A DNA stretch of 8,740 nt from positions 1 to 8,740 of the forward strand of contig JBEKYH010000190.1 in assembly GCA_049511115.1 (NCBI GenBank), written 5' to 3'. How positions within the stretch are numbered: the stretch's first letter is position 1; each line of letters starts with the position of its first letter. Positions 1-6,392 of the stretch are shown in pieces. Source of the DNA: JBEKYH01 sp049511115. GTDB taxonomy: Bacteria > Planctomycetota > Phycisphaerae > Tepidisphaerales > Tepidisphaeraceae. Under the pieces are notes generated by a model. The model was not told the DNA's origin and made no database searches. It worked only from the letters and a program-made list of their open reading frames with translations. The position numbers and the translations under genes are program-made.

Positions 1-403
1 AAAAGATGGCCGACGTGTTGAGCTTCATGCCGTGCGACAGATGGCCGCCGCTGGCGAGGTTCAGGGAGATAAACGAATCGCCCGGCTGCATCATGGCCAT
101 GAACGCCGCGAGGTTGGCGTTGGCCCCGCTGTGCGGCTGGACATTGGCGAACTGACAATCAAACAACGCCTTGGCCCGCGTGATCGCCAGGTTCTCAATC
201 TCATCATAAAACCCGCACCCGCCGTAGTAGCGCTTGCCGGGATACCCCTCGGCATACTTATTGGTCAGCACGCTCCCGGCGGCCTCCATCACCGCCGGCG
301 AAACATGGTTCTCGCTGGCAATCAGCTCCAGTGTGCTTTCCTGCCGATGCCGCTCCTTGGCAATCAGATCGGCGATCTTCGGGTCGGTTTCAGACAAAGT
401 CAT
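1..403 (-). CDS. glyA: Serine hydroxymethyltransferase, N-terminal part (partial)
   Basis: This is the first ~134 codons of a PLP-dependent enzyme that interconverts serine and glycine while passing a one-carbon unit to tetrahydrofolate in the cytoplasm. The minus-strand translation from the ATG at 403-401 opens [20 protein letters not shown]. It then shows the family hallmarks in order: ELIASEN near residue 25, [16 protein letters not shown] near residues 44-59, [11 protein letters not shown] near 84-94, and [10 protein letters not shown] near 115-124. The PLP-binding lysine lies beyond the window edge. A weak AAGG stands 8 nt before the start and no longer in-frame extension is attractive. 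The gene is divergent from the toxin-antitoxin pair at 527. One small variant is GCGFYDE where many bacterial SHMTs have GCEYVD. Identity is very secure; only the length is unknown. Confidence 0.97.
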   Translation of the reverse strand, partial: MTLSETDPKIADLIAKERHRQESTLELIASENHVSPAVMEAAGSVLTNKYAEGYPGKRYYGGCGFYDEIENLAITRAKALFDCQFANVQPHSGANANLAAFMAMMQPGDSFISLNLASGGHLSHGMKLNTSAIF

Positions 404-432
404 GGTCGTGGCCTTTCGAGTAAGGAGGGGGA

Positions 433-438
433 ATTGTA
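433..438 (-). promoter_or_regulatory. Candidate -10 box for glyA
   Basis: The minus strand reads TACAAT here, a near-consensus -10. At 17 bp spacing upstream the hexamer (461-456) is GTGCCT, a poor -35. Transcription would start near 426, giving a ~22-nt, C-rich leader that contains CCTCCTT, which resembles the 16S anti-Shine-Dalgarno rather than an SD. This is a sequence match only. Confidence 0.4.
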
Positions 439-514
439 GCGGGCAGGCAGTCCGAAGGCACGAGCCAAACCGGATGCGGCTGTTTTAATTGGTGCTTTGC
501 CCAGGGAAATTCGA

Positions 515-520
515 TAGAAT
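515..520 (+). promoter_or_regulatory. Candidate -10 box for the toxin-antitoxin operon, leaderless arrangement
   Basis: TAGAAT is followed by exactly six bases and then the antitoxin ATG at 527. That spacing would put the transcript start at or next to the A of the start codon, the usual geometry of a leaderless gene. No Shine-Dalgarno sits at normal distance from 527; an AGGGAAA lies ~18 nt upstream, too far. A -35 is not convincing (TTGGTG at 489-494 is 20 bp away). Confidence 0.35.
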
Positions 521-526
521 GAGCGT

Positions 527-760
527 ATGTCAGTTCATGCAGTAACCCTCGACGAGAAGCACTACCGGGCGGTGGAAGAAAAGGCTCGCGCGCTGGGACA
601 GACCCCCGAAGAATACCTACAATCGCTGATTGACGCCGACAATCGCACGTTTGACGAAATCTTAGAGCCGGCCCGCAGAGGATTCGACAAAATGTCAGAC
701 GCCGAAGTCGACGGCATCATGACCAGGGCCCGAAAAGCTGCTCGGTCGCGAGCCAAATAA
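527..760 (+). CDS. Antitoxin of a PIN-type toxin-antitoxin module (RHH-like)
   Basis: A 77-residue charged protein lying 10 bp upstream of a PIN-domain toxin, the standard antitoxin-first order of type II modules. Residues 4-35 (a short strand, AVTLDEKHY, then two helices with EEKARALGQTPEEYLQSL) fit a ribbon-helix-helix DNA-binding fold. Residues 40-77 (FDEILEPARRGFDKM, then SDAEVDGIMTRARKAAR) resemble the flexible C-terminal stretch that antitoxins of this type wrap around the toxin. By analogy it would neutralise the downstream RNase and repress its own promoter. The family assignment comes from pattern and context, not from a database match. The ATG at 527 is the natural start, but it has no SD and may be leaderless. 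Confidence 0.75.
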   Translation: MSVHAVTLDEKHYRAVEEKARALGQTPEEYLQSLIDADNRTFDEILEPARRGFDKMSDAEVDGIMTRARKAARSRAK

Positions 761-770
761 GTAGCTGCCC

Positions 771-1271
771 ATGAACGCAGTCCGGCCCGACGTGGTTTTC
801 GACTGCAATGTATTTGTCCAGGCCATTACACGTGTGAACGGTCCCGCCGCCGAGGCGCTGCGGCTCGTCGATCACAACATGGTGACTCTTCACTTAAGTA
901 AGCCGGTCCTGCGGGAATTGCGGCGGACACTGGCGTATCCGGAAATTCGCGAACGAAACGAGCACGTGACCGACGAACTCATCGAGGCGTTCATTGCACA
1001 CCTCTCATTCCGCGGAGTTTTGCATCGGGCTATCCCGCATAAGTTTAGTTTTTCGCGCGATCCTGGCGACGAGCCTTACATCAATTTAGCAGCCGCCGTT
1101 TCCGCGGATTATCTCGTGACGCGGGACCGAGATCTTCTTTCGCTTGCAACTGACCGCTCGATCGAGGCCAAGCAATTTCGACAGCGGTTTCAAGGCCTGG
1201 TTGTTCTCGACCCCGTGGATTTCTTGAGGGAACTTCGGCGCATGATGCCCGACGCCTTCCCCATGCGCTGA
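771..1271 (+). CDS. PIN-domain toxin (COG1569/PIN_3 type), putative endoribonuclease
   Basis: A 166-residue PIN-domain protein, expected to be a Mg2+-dependent RNase toxin held inactive by the product of the preceding gene. The PIN acidic set is visible: D11 in VVFDCNVFVQA, E49 in PVLRELRRTL, D97/D100 in SRDPGDEPYINLA, and D118/D120 in YLVTRDRDLL. The pattern DPxDExYxxLAxxxxADYLVTxDxDLL is typical of the family annotated as 'putative toxin-antitoxin system toxin component, PIN family'. Length is close to the usual ~140-170. It starts 10 bp after the antitoxin stop without a clear SD, which suggests translational coupling. No frameshift or missing key residue is seen, so this is the only apparently intact toxin in the window. 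Its target RNA cannot be inferred. Confidence 0.88.
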   Translation: MNAVRPDVVFDCNVFVQAITRVNGPAAEALRLVDHNMVTLHLSKPVLRELRRTLAYPEIRERNEHVTDELIEAFIAHLSFRGVLHRAIPHKFSFSRDPGDEPYINLAAAVSADYLVTRDRDLLSLATDRSIEAKQFRQRFQGLVVLDPVDFLRELRRMMPDAFPMR

Positions 1272-1316
1272 CATCTGTGTCCGGCGCGATTCCAACGCGA
1301 TTCGCGTCCAGAAGTC

Positions 1317-1347
1317 GAACCGCCAAGCTAAGAACGCCAAGGGAAAA
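1317..1347. repeat. CGCCAAG-type intergenic repeat
   Basis: In the 86-bp gap between the convergent PIN and propeller genes, CGCCAAG occurs twice 14 bp apart (1321-1327 and 1335-1341), in a purine-rich setting (GAAC before, GGGAAAA after). Just upstream CGCGATTC is also repeated. From memory, strings of CGCCAAG are common between genes in planctomycetes. Whether this is a genomic repeat family needs the rest of the genome. No terminator-like hairpin with a T-run is seen in the gap. Confidence 0.35.
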
Positions 1348-1357
1348 CCGCGGCGGG

Positions 1358-2848
1358 TTATCGAGGGAAATTACATTCGACGTAGTAAATCGATCCCTGC
1401 TTTTCCGCGGCGTATTCCAACGTGCCATCGGGCCGGAAAATCGGGGAGCCATCGAGAATGTCAGCGTATGCCGCGCCGGCTTGGCCGTCGACCACGACAA
1501 ATTGCTGGCGGCCTAGTTTGACTGCGCAGGCCAGATGATGGCCGTCGGGGCTGAAGAGGGGAGTGGAATCAATCGCGTCGTATTTGGGGCCTTCGACGCC
1601 GTCCAGGACCACCACGGACTTTCCGTCAACGGATGCCGTGTAGGCAAGGTGCTTGCCGCCCGGGCTAAAGATCGGAGGAGAGTTGATCTGGTCGTACGCG
1701 GGACCGACCGTACCATCCACGATCACCATTGACTTACTGCCCTTCTGTCCAGCATAAACGAGGTGAGCGCCGTCGGGACTGAAAGTGGGGCAGCCGTCAT
1801 CAATCCCGTCAAGTTCGTCGCATGCCTGGCCGTCAACTAACACGAGGCACTTTGAGTCCTTATATGCCGCATAGGTCACGCGCTTGCTGTCAGGGCTGAA
1901 AATCAGGGTCCCGAAGCGGATCCCATCGTATGCCAGGCCTGGCTGGCCGTCGAGAACTACTCCCGATTTCCTGCCCTTATTGACCACGTAGATGAATCGT
2001 TTGCTATCCGGACTGAAGAGCGGAGTACCAACGCGCTCGTAATACCCGCCGGCGTGGCCATCCACGAACATTCTCCACATGCCCTTCACCAGCGCCGCCC
2101 CATACGCAAGCCGCCGCCCGTCGGGACTAAAGACGGGGGTATCAGCGTAGACGTATGAATCGCTGGGCTGCCCATCAAGAAACACGCGCGCGTCTTTTCC
2201 CCAAACCACGGCCGCCTCGTAAGCGATATGTTTGCCGTCGGGGCTGAAGACCGGCGCTCCGCCCTCCTCGTATCCCTGTGTCGCATGACCATCCAGCACC
2301 AAGTGCAGCCCATCGCTTTGGCTCCACACATATGCCACATGCGTACCGTCTGGGCTAAATACCAGCGACTTTTCGAAGAATCCGTCGTATTCGGGGCTTG
2401 GTTTGCCGTCTACCTCCACAACCCATTTTTCTCCCTTCCTGACTGTCCACGCCACACGCTTGGCGTCGGAGCTCAGAACAAGAGAACCGCCGAAGATTCC
2501 GTCGTAATTAAATCTCTGCGAGCCGTCGACGACTACGAACGATTCGGGGCCGTTTGTGGCTGCATATGCGAGATGCTTCCCGTCGGACGTAAACGCTCCC
2601 CCGAGAATCTGGTCGTATTCCGGGCCTGCGTTTCCGTCCACGATTACATGCGATTTCTGGCCCCTGCGTACATACACTGCGATGTGTTGCTGGCTTGGAA
2701 TCCATCCCTTTACCTCGTCGACCGATCCCAGGCGAATTTCTTTTGATGTGTATGGGGCAGGCTGCGGCCGGGTCGTCTGGCCAAACGCCACGGCGGCGAT
2801 CGCCGAAACGGTAGTCGCGCAAACAAATACTTGCCGCATGGCATTCAT
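1358..2848 (-). CDS. Exported 12-repeat PD40/TolB-like beta-propeller protein (paralogue A)
   Basis: A 496-residue protein made of a signal peptide and ~12 tandem ~38-residue repeats. Residues 1-24 (MNAMRQVFV, a hydrophobic core, then AFG before Q) look like a Sec signal, so it should act outside the cytoplasm; no lipobox is seen. The repeats follow the pattern PxFSPDGKHxAYAxxxGxKxxVVVDGxxGPxYDGI, matching the WD40-like PD40 repeat (TolB family). The last repeat is degenerate (SPIFRPDGTLEYAAEKQG). The first lacks the SPDG turn (WIPSQQHIAVY), so N- and C-terminal parts may close a propeller together. No enzymatic residues are recognised; binding of protein or glycan is plausible but unproven. 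An upstream GTG at 2863 is in frame, but the SD at 2859-2854 fits the ATG at 2848. It lies 111 bp downstream of its paralogue, on the same strand. Confidence 0.85.
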   Translation of the reverse strand: MNAMRQVFVCATTVSAIAAVAFGQTTRPQPAPYTSKEIRLGSVDEVKGWIPSQQHIAVYVRRGQKSHVIVDGNAGPEYDQILGGAFTSDGKHLAYAATNGPESFVVVDGSQRFNYDGIFGGSLVLSSDAKRVAWTVRKGEKWVVEVDGKPSPEYDGFFEKSLVFSPDGTHVAYVWSQSDGLHLVLDGHATQGYEEGGAPVFSPDGKHIAYEAAVVWGKDARVFLDGQPSDSYVYADTPVFSPDGRRLAYGAALVKGMWRMFVDGHAGGYYERVGTPLFSPDSKRFIYVVNKGRKSGVVLDGQPGLAYDGIRFGTLIFSPDSKRVTYAAYKDSKCLVLVDGQACDELDGIDDGCPTFSPDGAHLVYAGQKGSKSMVIVDGTVGPAYDQINSPPIFSPGGKHLAYTASVDGKSVVVLDGVEGPKYDAIDSTPLFSPDGHHLACAVKLGRQQFVVVDGQAGAAYADILDGSPIFRPDGTLEYAAEKQGSIYYVECNFPR

Positions 2849-2853
2849 AAGAT

Positions 2854-2859
2854 CTCTCC
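2854..2859 (-). promoter_or_regulatory. Ribosome binding site deciding the start of propeller A
   Basis: On the minus strand GGAGAG stands 5 nt before the ATG at 2848-2846. It lies between the alternative in-frame GTG (2863) and this ATG, so it supports the shorter protein. The next ATG (2839) is 14 nt from it, too far. Confidence 0.65.
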
Positions 2860-2959
2860 ACACCGCCTGTCGCGGGAAGTTGCATTCAACTTGGAGTTTC
2901 AGTCGGATCAGAAATCATTGAACCTGTTTTCAGGGAATGGTCGCGACAGCGAGTTTGCT

Positions 2960-4453
2960 TCACGGCCCCAACACCCCCTCCCCCCGGTAAAGCACGCCAT
3001 CCCTGAACGCTAAATACGCCAACCCCACGTCATCGAACGACGGCGAGCCCTTCAATATCCCCTCAAACCCCTCACCGGCCACACCGTCCAAAATCACCAT
3101 CCACTTTGCCCCATCCTTGGCGGAATAGGCGATGTGACGGCTGTCGGGGCTGAATGTGATCAGGCCGATCCCGTCGCGCTCGGCGTCGGGTTTTCCGTCC
3201 ACTACGACAAACTGTTTGTCACCGTCACGGGCGGCGTAGGCCACGCGCCGCCCGTCCGGGCTGAAAATCGGCGAGCCGGCGAGGATGTCGTCGTAGCCGG
3301 GGCTGGACTGGCCGTCCACGATGATCCAATGTTTGCCGCCGCGCTCGGCCTCATAGGCGACGTGCCTGCTGTCGGCGCTGAAGATCGGCGAGCCGTCGCC
3401 GATTCCCTCGCAGCGCTCGCCATCGACGCCGTCAACGTTGACCACCCATCGCTCGCCACGCTTGGCTACGTAGGCGACGCGCGTGCCGTCAGGGCTGGCC
3501 ACAATAGTGCCGATCCCCTCGTATGCCGCTCCGTCTTTTCCATCCACGCTCACCAGCCAACGCTCGCCGCGCCGCAGACCAGCGACAACGTGATTCCCCC
3601 GCGAAGTGAAGACGGGAAACCCTGGCAGCACGTCGTCGCATTCCTCGCCCGCTTGCCCATCGACGACAAGGCGCCATTTATCCCCGCTTCTGGCCGCATA
3701 GGCGATGCTCTTCCCGTCGGGGCTAAACACCGGCGGCAGCAATCCGTCGCATTCTTCGGTCGGCTTGCCGTCCACAACCATCACCCACCTGGACCCGCTT
3801 TGTGCCGCGTATGCAACTCGTCTTCCATCGGCGCTAAAGACCGGCGGGGAGATTCCGTCATATTCCGACCCGGCTTGTTGATCGACGACGGCGACCCACT
3901 TGGCCCCATTCCAGGCCGCGAATGTCAGGTGGCTTCCGTCAAGGCTGAATGCAGTCGAGCCTTCCCCGATCCCGACGTATGGCGTACTTGGCGTGCCGTC
4001 GACGACGACCAGTTGCTGCTTCTGCGCCTGTGCGCCGAATTCAATGTGCCTGCCGTCGGGGCTGAAAATCGGGGAACCCTTGAGGATGCCGTCGTACTCA
4101 GCGCTTTCGGCCCCATCGACGACGACGATCCACTTGTCGCCCTTTTTTGCGGTGTAAGCCAGGCGTTTGCCGTCGGGGCTGAAGATCAGGGTGCCGTTGC
4201 CGATGTCGTCGTATCCGGCGCCGGCCTGAGCATCGAGGATGACGCACGGGCGCTGGCCGCGCAGGGCGATGTACGCGATGTGCCGCCCATCAGGGCTGAT
4301 GACGGGCGAAAGCCGCTGCGAATCCCATTGGCCCAGGCGAGTGGAGTGAACCAAATCCGAGCCGGGCAGCATGAGCGTGATCGGTCCGCGCGCCGGAGCA
4401 CTCAGAGCGAAAATGAGCGAAGCCCAGAGAATCCCGCGGCTCGCGGCACACAT
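2960..4453 (-). CDS. Exported 12-repeat PD40/TolB-like beta-propeller protein (paralogue B)
   Basis: A 497-residue paralogue of the gene that follows it, with the same plan: an N-terminal signal (GILWASLIFALSAPARG, residues 7-23), then 12 repeats of ~38 residues, the last degenerate. The repeats are more regular than in paralogue A (for example SPIFSPDGRRVAYAARDGD) and fit a four-stranded blade: xPIFSPDG / RxVAYAARxG / KWVVVVDGxxG / xEYDGI. The usual Tyr of YDGI is Cys in repeats 5, 6 and 8 (EECDGL, EECDDV, ERCEGI). Function is unknown; PD40 proteins often bind proteins or saccharides in the periplasm. GGAGG 6 nt before the ATG at 4453 fixes the start. A TATAAT lies ~95 nt further upstream. 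It could be cotranscribed with paralogue A. A long open frame on the opposite strand (3134-4792) is an antisense shadow. Confidence 0.87.
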   Translation of the reverse strand: MCAASRGILWASLIFALSAPARGPITLMLPGSDLVHSTRLGQWDSQRLSPVISPDGRHIAYIALRGQRPCVILDAQAGAGYDDIGNGTLIFSPDGKRLAYTAKKGDKWIVVVDGAESAEYDGILKGSPIFSPDGRHIEFGAQAQKQQLVVVDGTPSTPYVGIGEGSTAFSLDGSHLTFAAWNGAKWVAVVDQQAGSEYDGISPPVFSADGRRVAYAAQSGSRWVMVVDGKPTEECDGLLPPVFSPDGKSIAYAARSGDKWRLVVDGQAGEECDDVLPGFPVFTSRGNHVVAGLRRGERWLVSVDGKDGAAYEGIGTIVASPDGTRVAYVAKRGERWVVNVDGVDGERCEGIGDGSPIFSADSRHVAYEAERGGKHWIIVDGQSSPGYDDILAGSPIFSPDGRRVAYAARDGDKQFVVVDGKPDAERDGIGLITFSPDSRHIAYSAKDGAKWMVILDGVAGEGFEGILKGSPSFDDVGLAYLAFRDGVLYRGEGVLGP

Positions 4454-4503
4454 ACGCAGCCTCCGGCTCGATCATCGAACCACTGTGCACTTGATTCGAT
4501 AAA

Positions 4504-4513
4504 GGACATGTCC
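4504..4513. promoter_or_regulatory. Palindrome GGACATGTCC in the propeller B leader
   Basis: A perfect 10-bp palindrome sits ~50 bp upstream of the propeller B start and ~35 bp downstream of its candidate -10. It could be an operator half-site cluster or simply chance; nothing else identifies a regulator. Confidence 0.2.
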
Positions 4514-4547
4514 ACTTGTCGCCAGGTATTCCACCGCATCTTGGGGC

Positions 4548-4553
4548 ATTATA
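4548..4553 (-). promoter_or_regulatory. Candidate -10 box for the propeller B-A pair
   Basis: The minus strand has a consensus TATAAT here, between the bpt stop and the propeller B start. The hexamer 17 bp upstream (4576-4571, GGGTTT) overlaps the last bases of bpt and is a poor -35. If used, it gives propeller B a ~90-nt leader and separates the pair from bpt. No second comparable box was seen in the 111 bp before propeller A, consistent with a two-gene unit. Confidence 0.42.
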
Positions 4554-4568
4554 CTGTTCTCCGAGGAA

Positions 4569-5354
4569 CTAAACCCCCTTCGCCTCCCCCCTCCACACCC
4601 CATCGGGATGCAGCAGCTCATGCGGATGAAAATCGGCCTTGTACTCCATGGCCCGGCATCCCTTCACCCAATACCCGAGATACCACCAGGGAATCTTCAG
4701 TTGCCGCGCGCAATCAATCTCCGTCAGGGCCCCGAAATTCCCCAGGCCGCGCCGCGAATCGGACGGGTCAAAATAAAAATAGACGCTGCTGATCGAGCGG
4801 CTGCAGATATCGCAGATTCCCACCGCCACGAGCCGGCCTGTTGAATCGCGGTACACAAATTCCAGCGTATCCACCGGCGACTGGTACAAAAACTCGTCCA
4901 GCGACTCTTTGTTCTCCTCCGGCTCACCCTCGTCCGTCGGCAGTTTTCTGGCATGACGCTCGGCCAGATAACGGCGGTAAAGGTCGAATTTCTCATCCGT
5001 AAGGCGGGGCGGCGCGATGCTCACCTTGAGATCGGCATTTCGCTTGCGGCAGCGGCGCAGGGATTTGTTCTCCGCGAAATCGGCCACGCTCACCCGGATG
5101 GGCATGCACGCCCGGCACCCCTGGCAGATGGGCTGATAAACAATCCGCCCCGCGCGGCGGAAGCCCGCATCCAAAAAATCGTGGTAAAGGTCGCTGGGAA
5201 GGCGTGAAATATAAAAGGCTCGCAGCGTGGTCTGCCGATCAGGCAGATAGGAGCAGGCCCGTGGCGGAGGCGTGACCATCCCCACCTTCACCGGCGGCGG
5301 AAGAGCCGGAATGGGGCAGGAGGCGCCGTTAGGGAATAATGGGTCGGCTGACAT
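4569..5354 (-). CDS. bpt: Aspartate/glutamate leucyltransferase (Bpt)
   Basis: A cytoplasmic enzyme (EC 2.3.2.29 family) that transfers Leu from Leu-tRNA to proteins with N-terminal Asp or Glu, making them N-degrons for ClpS/ClpAP-type proteolysis. The 261-residue length is usual. The ATE_N part shows CSYLPDRQ at 34-41, YQPICQGCRACMPIRV at 73-88 (Cys 77, 80, 83) and NKSLRR at 96-101. The ATE_C part shows SVYFYFDPSD at 190-199, then LGNFGALTEI, YLGYWVKGCRAMEYK at 225-239, FHPHE, and a GVWR tail. Related eukaryotic ATE1 enzymes use N-terminal cysteines for a metal or cluster site; that it applies here is inference. The ATG at 5354 lacks an SD and has a TATTCT 9 nt upstream, so the mRNA may have a very short leader. 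It is divergent from the TolB/FlgO-like gene. Confidence 0.95.
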   Translation of the reverse strand: MSADPLFPNGASCPIPALPPPVKVGMVTPPPRACSYLPDRQTTLRAFYISRLPSDLYHDFLDAGFRRAGRIVYQPICQGCRACMPIRVSVADFAENKSLRRCRKRNADLKVSIAPPRLTDEKFDLYRRYLAERHARKLPTDEGEPEENKESLDEFLYQSPVDTLEFVYRDSTGRLVAVGICDICSRSISSVYFYFDPSDSRRGLGNFGALTEIDCARQLKIPWWYLGYWVKGCRAMEYKADFHPHELLHPDGVWRGEAKGV

Positions 5355-5363
5355 TGGTTACAT

Positions 5364-5369
5364 AGAATA
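5364..5369 (-). promoter_or_regulatory. Candidate -10 box for bpt
   Basis: The minus strand reads TATTCT 9 nt before the bpt ATG, so transcription would begin only a few bases ahead of the start codon. This agrees with the lack of a Shine-Dalgarno before bpt. No convincing -35 accompanies it. Confidence 0.3.
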
Positions 5370-5412
5370 GACTAATTCCCGTTTTCTAATGGCACTAGAG
5401 GCAAGGCGAACA

Positions 5413-5418
5413 TACAAT
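5413..5418 (+). promoter_or_regulatory. Candidate -10 box for the TolB/FlgO-like gene
   Basis: TACAAT lies ~38 bp upstream of the ATG at 5457. At 17 bp spacing the hexamer at 5390-5395 is TGGCAC, weak as a sigma-70 -35. The implied leader is ~32 nt and contains a good SD. Confidence 0.45.
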
Positions 5419-5446
5419 ATTTTAGTGATGTGTGCGGGTGAGAAGT

Positions 5447-5451
5447 GGAGG
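5447..5451 (+). promoter_or_regulatory. Ribosome binding site deciding the start at 5457
   Basis: GGAGG stands 5 nt before the ATG at 5457. An in-frame GTG at 5445 overlaps this motif and has no SD of its own, so the ATG is preferred and the signal peptide then begins MTIKSLG. Confidence 0.7.
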
Positions 5452-5456
5452 CGCCG

Positions 5457-6392
5457 ATGACGATCAAGTCCCTTGGCGTATTTTCGATTTTAGCAGGGCT
5501 TTCCCAAGCCGTCGCGGCGGGGCAGACGATGCCGGCGGCCGTGCCGGTCGATCAGATTCCTGTTCCTCCGCCCCGCGCGGTAACCGCACTGGTCGTCCCG
5601 GCAACACAGCCGAGCGTCCCGACCATCAGCGGGAAAATCCTCATCCTGCCGTTTGAAGCAATCGGCGAGGTGCAAACCCACGCCTGGGTGGCCCGGTCGG
5701 TCCAGCAGAGCCTGAACGCCGAAATCGCGCGCCTCGGCGGCCTGATGCCCATTTCGATGACAGTCGCCAATCCCTCGGATACCGGCGTCGCTCATGAAAT
5801 TGGTGCAAACCAGGGTGCGGAGATGGTTATCTTCGGCTCGGTGCAGTTCGCCGGGACGCAAGTCCGCCTGACGGGCGAAATCATGAACGTCTCCACCGGC
5901 AAGGCCGTGGCCGGCCTCAAAGCCAGCGGCGATTTCAAGGACCTTTTCTCACTTGAGGACGAAATCAGCTCGCAGATGGACCGCGCGTTGAAGCCACCCC
6001 CGGCCGTCGCAACGGTTCCGCCGGCGAACAACTCGATGATTTTTGAAGCCGTGGCCCCGACGCCGGCTGATTTATTTCCCGCCCCCACCGATCAGGACCG
6101 CTTCGCCAACCAGTACCAGCAATACTACACCGCCCCGGCCCCGTACATCCCGTACCTCTACGGGGGTTACGGCTCTCCAATCGGCGCTTACTTCCCCGGT
6201 TATGGCGGCTTTGGCGGAGGCTACGGCTCCATCGTCGTAATCCACGGCGGCGGCGGCGGCGGAGGCCATGGGGGGCACGGTCACGCCGATGCGGAAATGC
6301 CGACGGCGCCGATCATGCCCGCGCCACCGGCTGGCGGAATGCCGGCCGGACCAACGCCCCACAGCAGCCCATTGGCGGCGGCGAGTTTTTAG
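5457..6392 (+). CDS. Secreted protein with TolB/FlgO-like domain and Tyr/Gly/His-rich tail
   Basis: A 311-residue protein of unknown function. Residues 1-22 are a Sec-type signal (MTIKSLGVFSILAGLSQAVAA). A Pro-rich linker follows to ~56. Residues ~60-177 resemble the alpha/beta domain shared by TolB-like (COG5616) and FlgO-type proteins: KILILPFEAIG, then AWVARSVQQSLNAEIARLGG, then GAEMVIFGSVQFAGTQVRLT, EIMNVSTGKAVAG, and a DLFSLEDEISSQM helix. In such proteins this domain reports on or assembles with partners rather than catalysing. The tail (~200-311) is low-complexity: Tyr/Pro-rich (QYQQYYTAPAPYIPYLYGGY), Gly/Tyr-rich, then a Gly7 run with HGGHGH and a Pro/Met-rich end. The His cluster might bind metal, but that is a guess. 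A strong SD and a TACAAT precede it. Domain naming is from pattern resemblance only. Confidence 0.7.
   Translation: MTIKSLGVFSILAGLSQAVAAGQTMPAAVPVDQIPVPPPRAVTALVVPATQPSVPTISGKILILPFEAIGEVQTHAWVARSVQQSLNAEIARLGGLMPISMTVANPSDTGVAHEIGANQGAEMVIFGSVQFAGTQVRLTGEIMNVSTGKAVAGLKASGDFKDLFSLEDEISSQMDRALKPPPAVATVPPANNSMIFEAVAPTPADLFPAPTDQDRFANQYQQYYTAPAPYIPYLYGGYGSPIGAYFPGYGGFGGGYGSIVVIHGGGGGGGHGGHGHADAEMPTAPIMPAPPAGGMPAGPTPHSSPLAAASF

Noticed and set aside
32..439. Open frame of 135 codons opposite glyA
   Set aside because: The minus strand encodes unmistakable SHMT motifs through this span, so this is a shadow.
2228..2746. Open frame of 172 codons opposite propeller A
   Set aside because: Antisense to a repeat gene with clear PD40 motifs; no supporting features of its own.
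2923..2934. CCTG-TTTT-CAGG hairpin between the two propeller genes
   Set aside because: The stem is only 4 bp and no T-run follows on the minus strand, so it is not a credible terminator between the paralogues.
1358..4453. Regularly spaced DNA similarity that could suggest a CRISPR or other DNA repeat array
   Set aside because: The ~114-bp period is that of the ~38-residue protein repeats. It stays in frame and varies mostly at tolerated positions, so it is coding, not a CRISPR array.
3134..4792. A 552-codon open frame on the plus strand opposite propeller B and part of bpt
   Set aside because: It is antisense to two well-supported genes. Its apparent repeats (VGAEDRRA and similar) are the complement of the SPDG repeat codons, and GC-rich codon phase keeps antisense stops rare. 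It has no SD or family resemblance.
5390..5404. Sigma-54-like TGGCAC upstream of the TolB/FlgO-like gene
   Set aside because: The GG at 5391-5392 is not followed at the required N10 spacing by GC (positions 5403-5404 are AA), so the -24/-12 rule fails.
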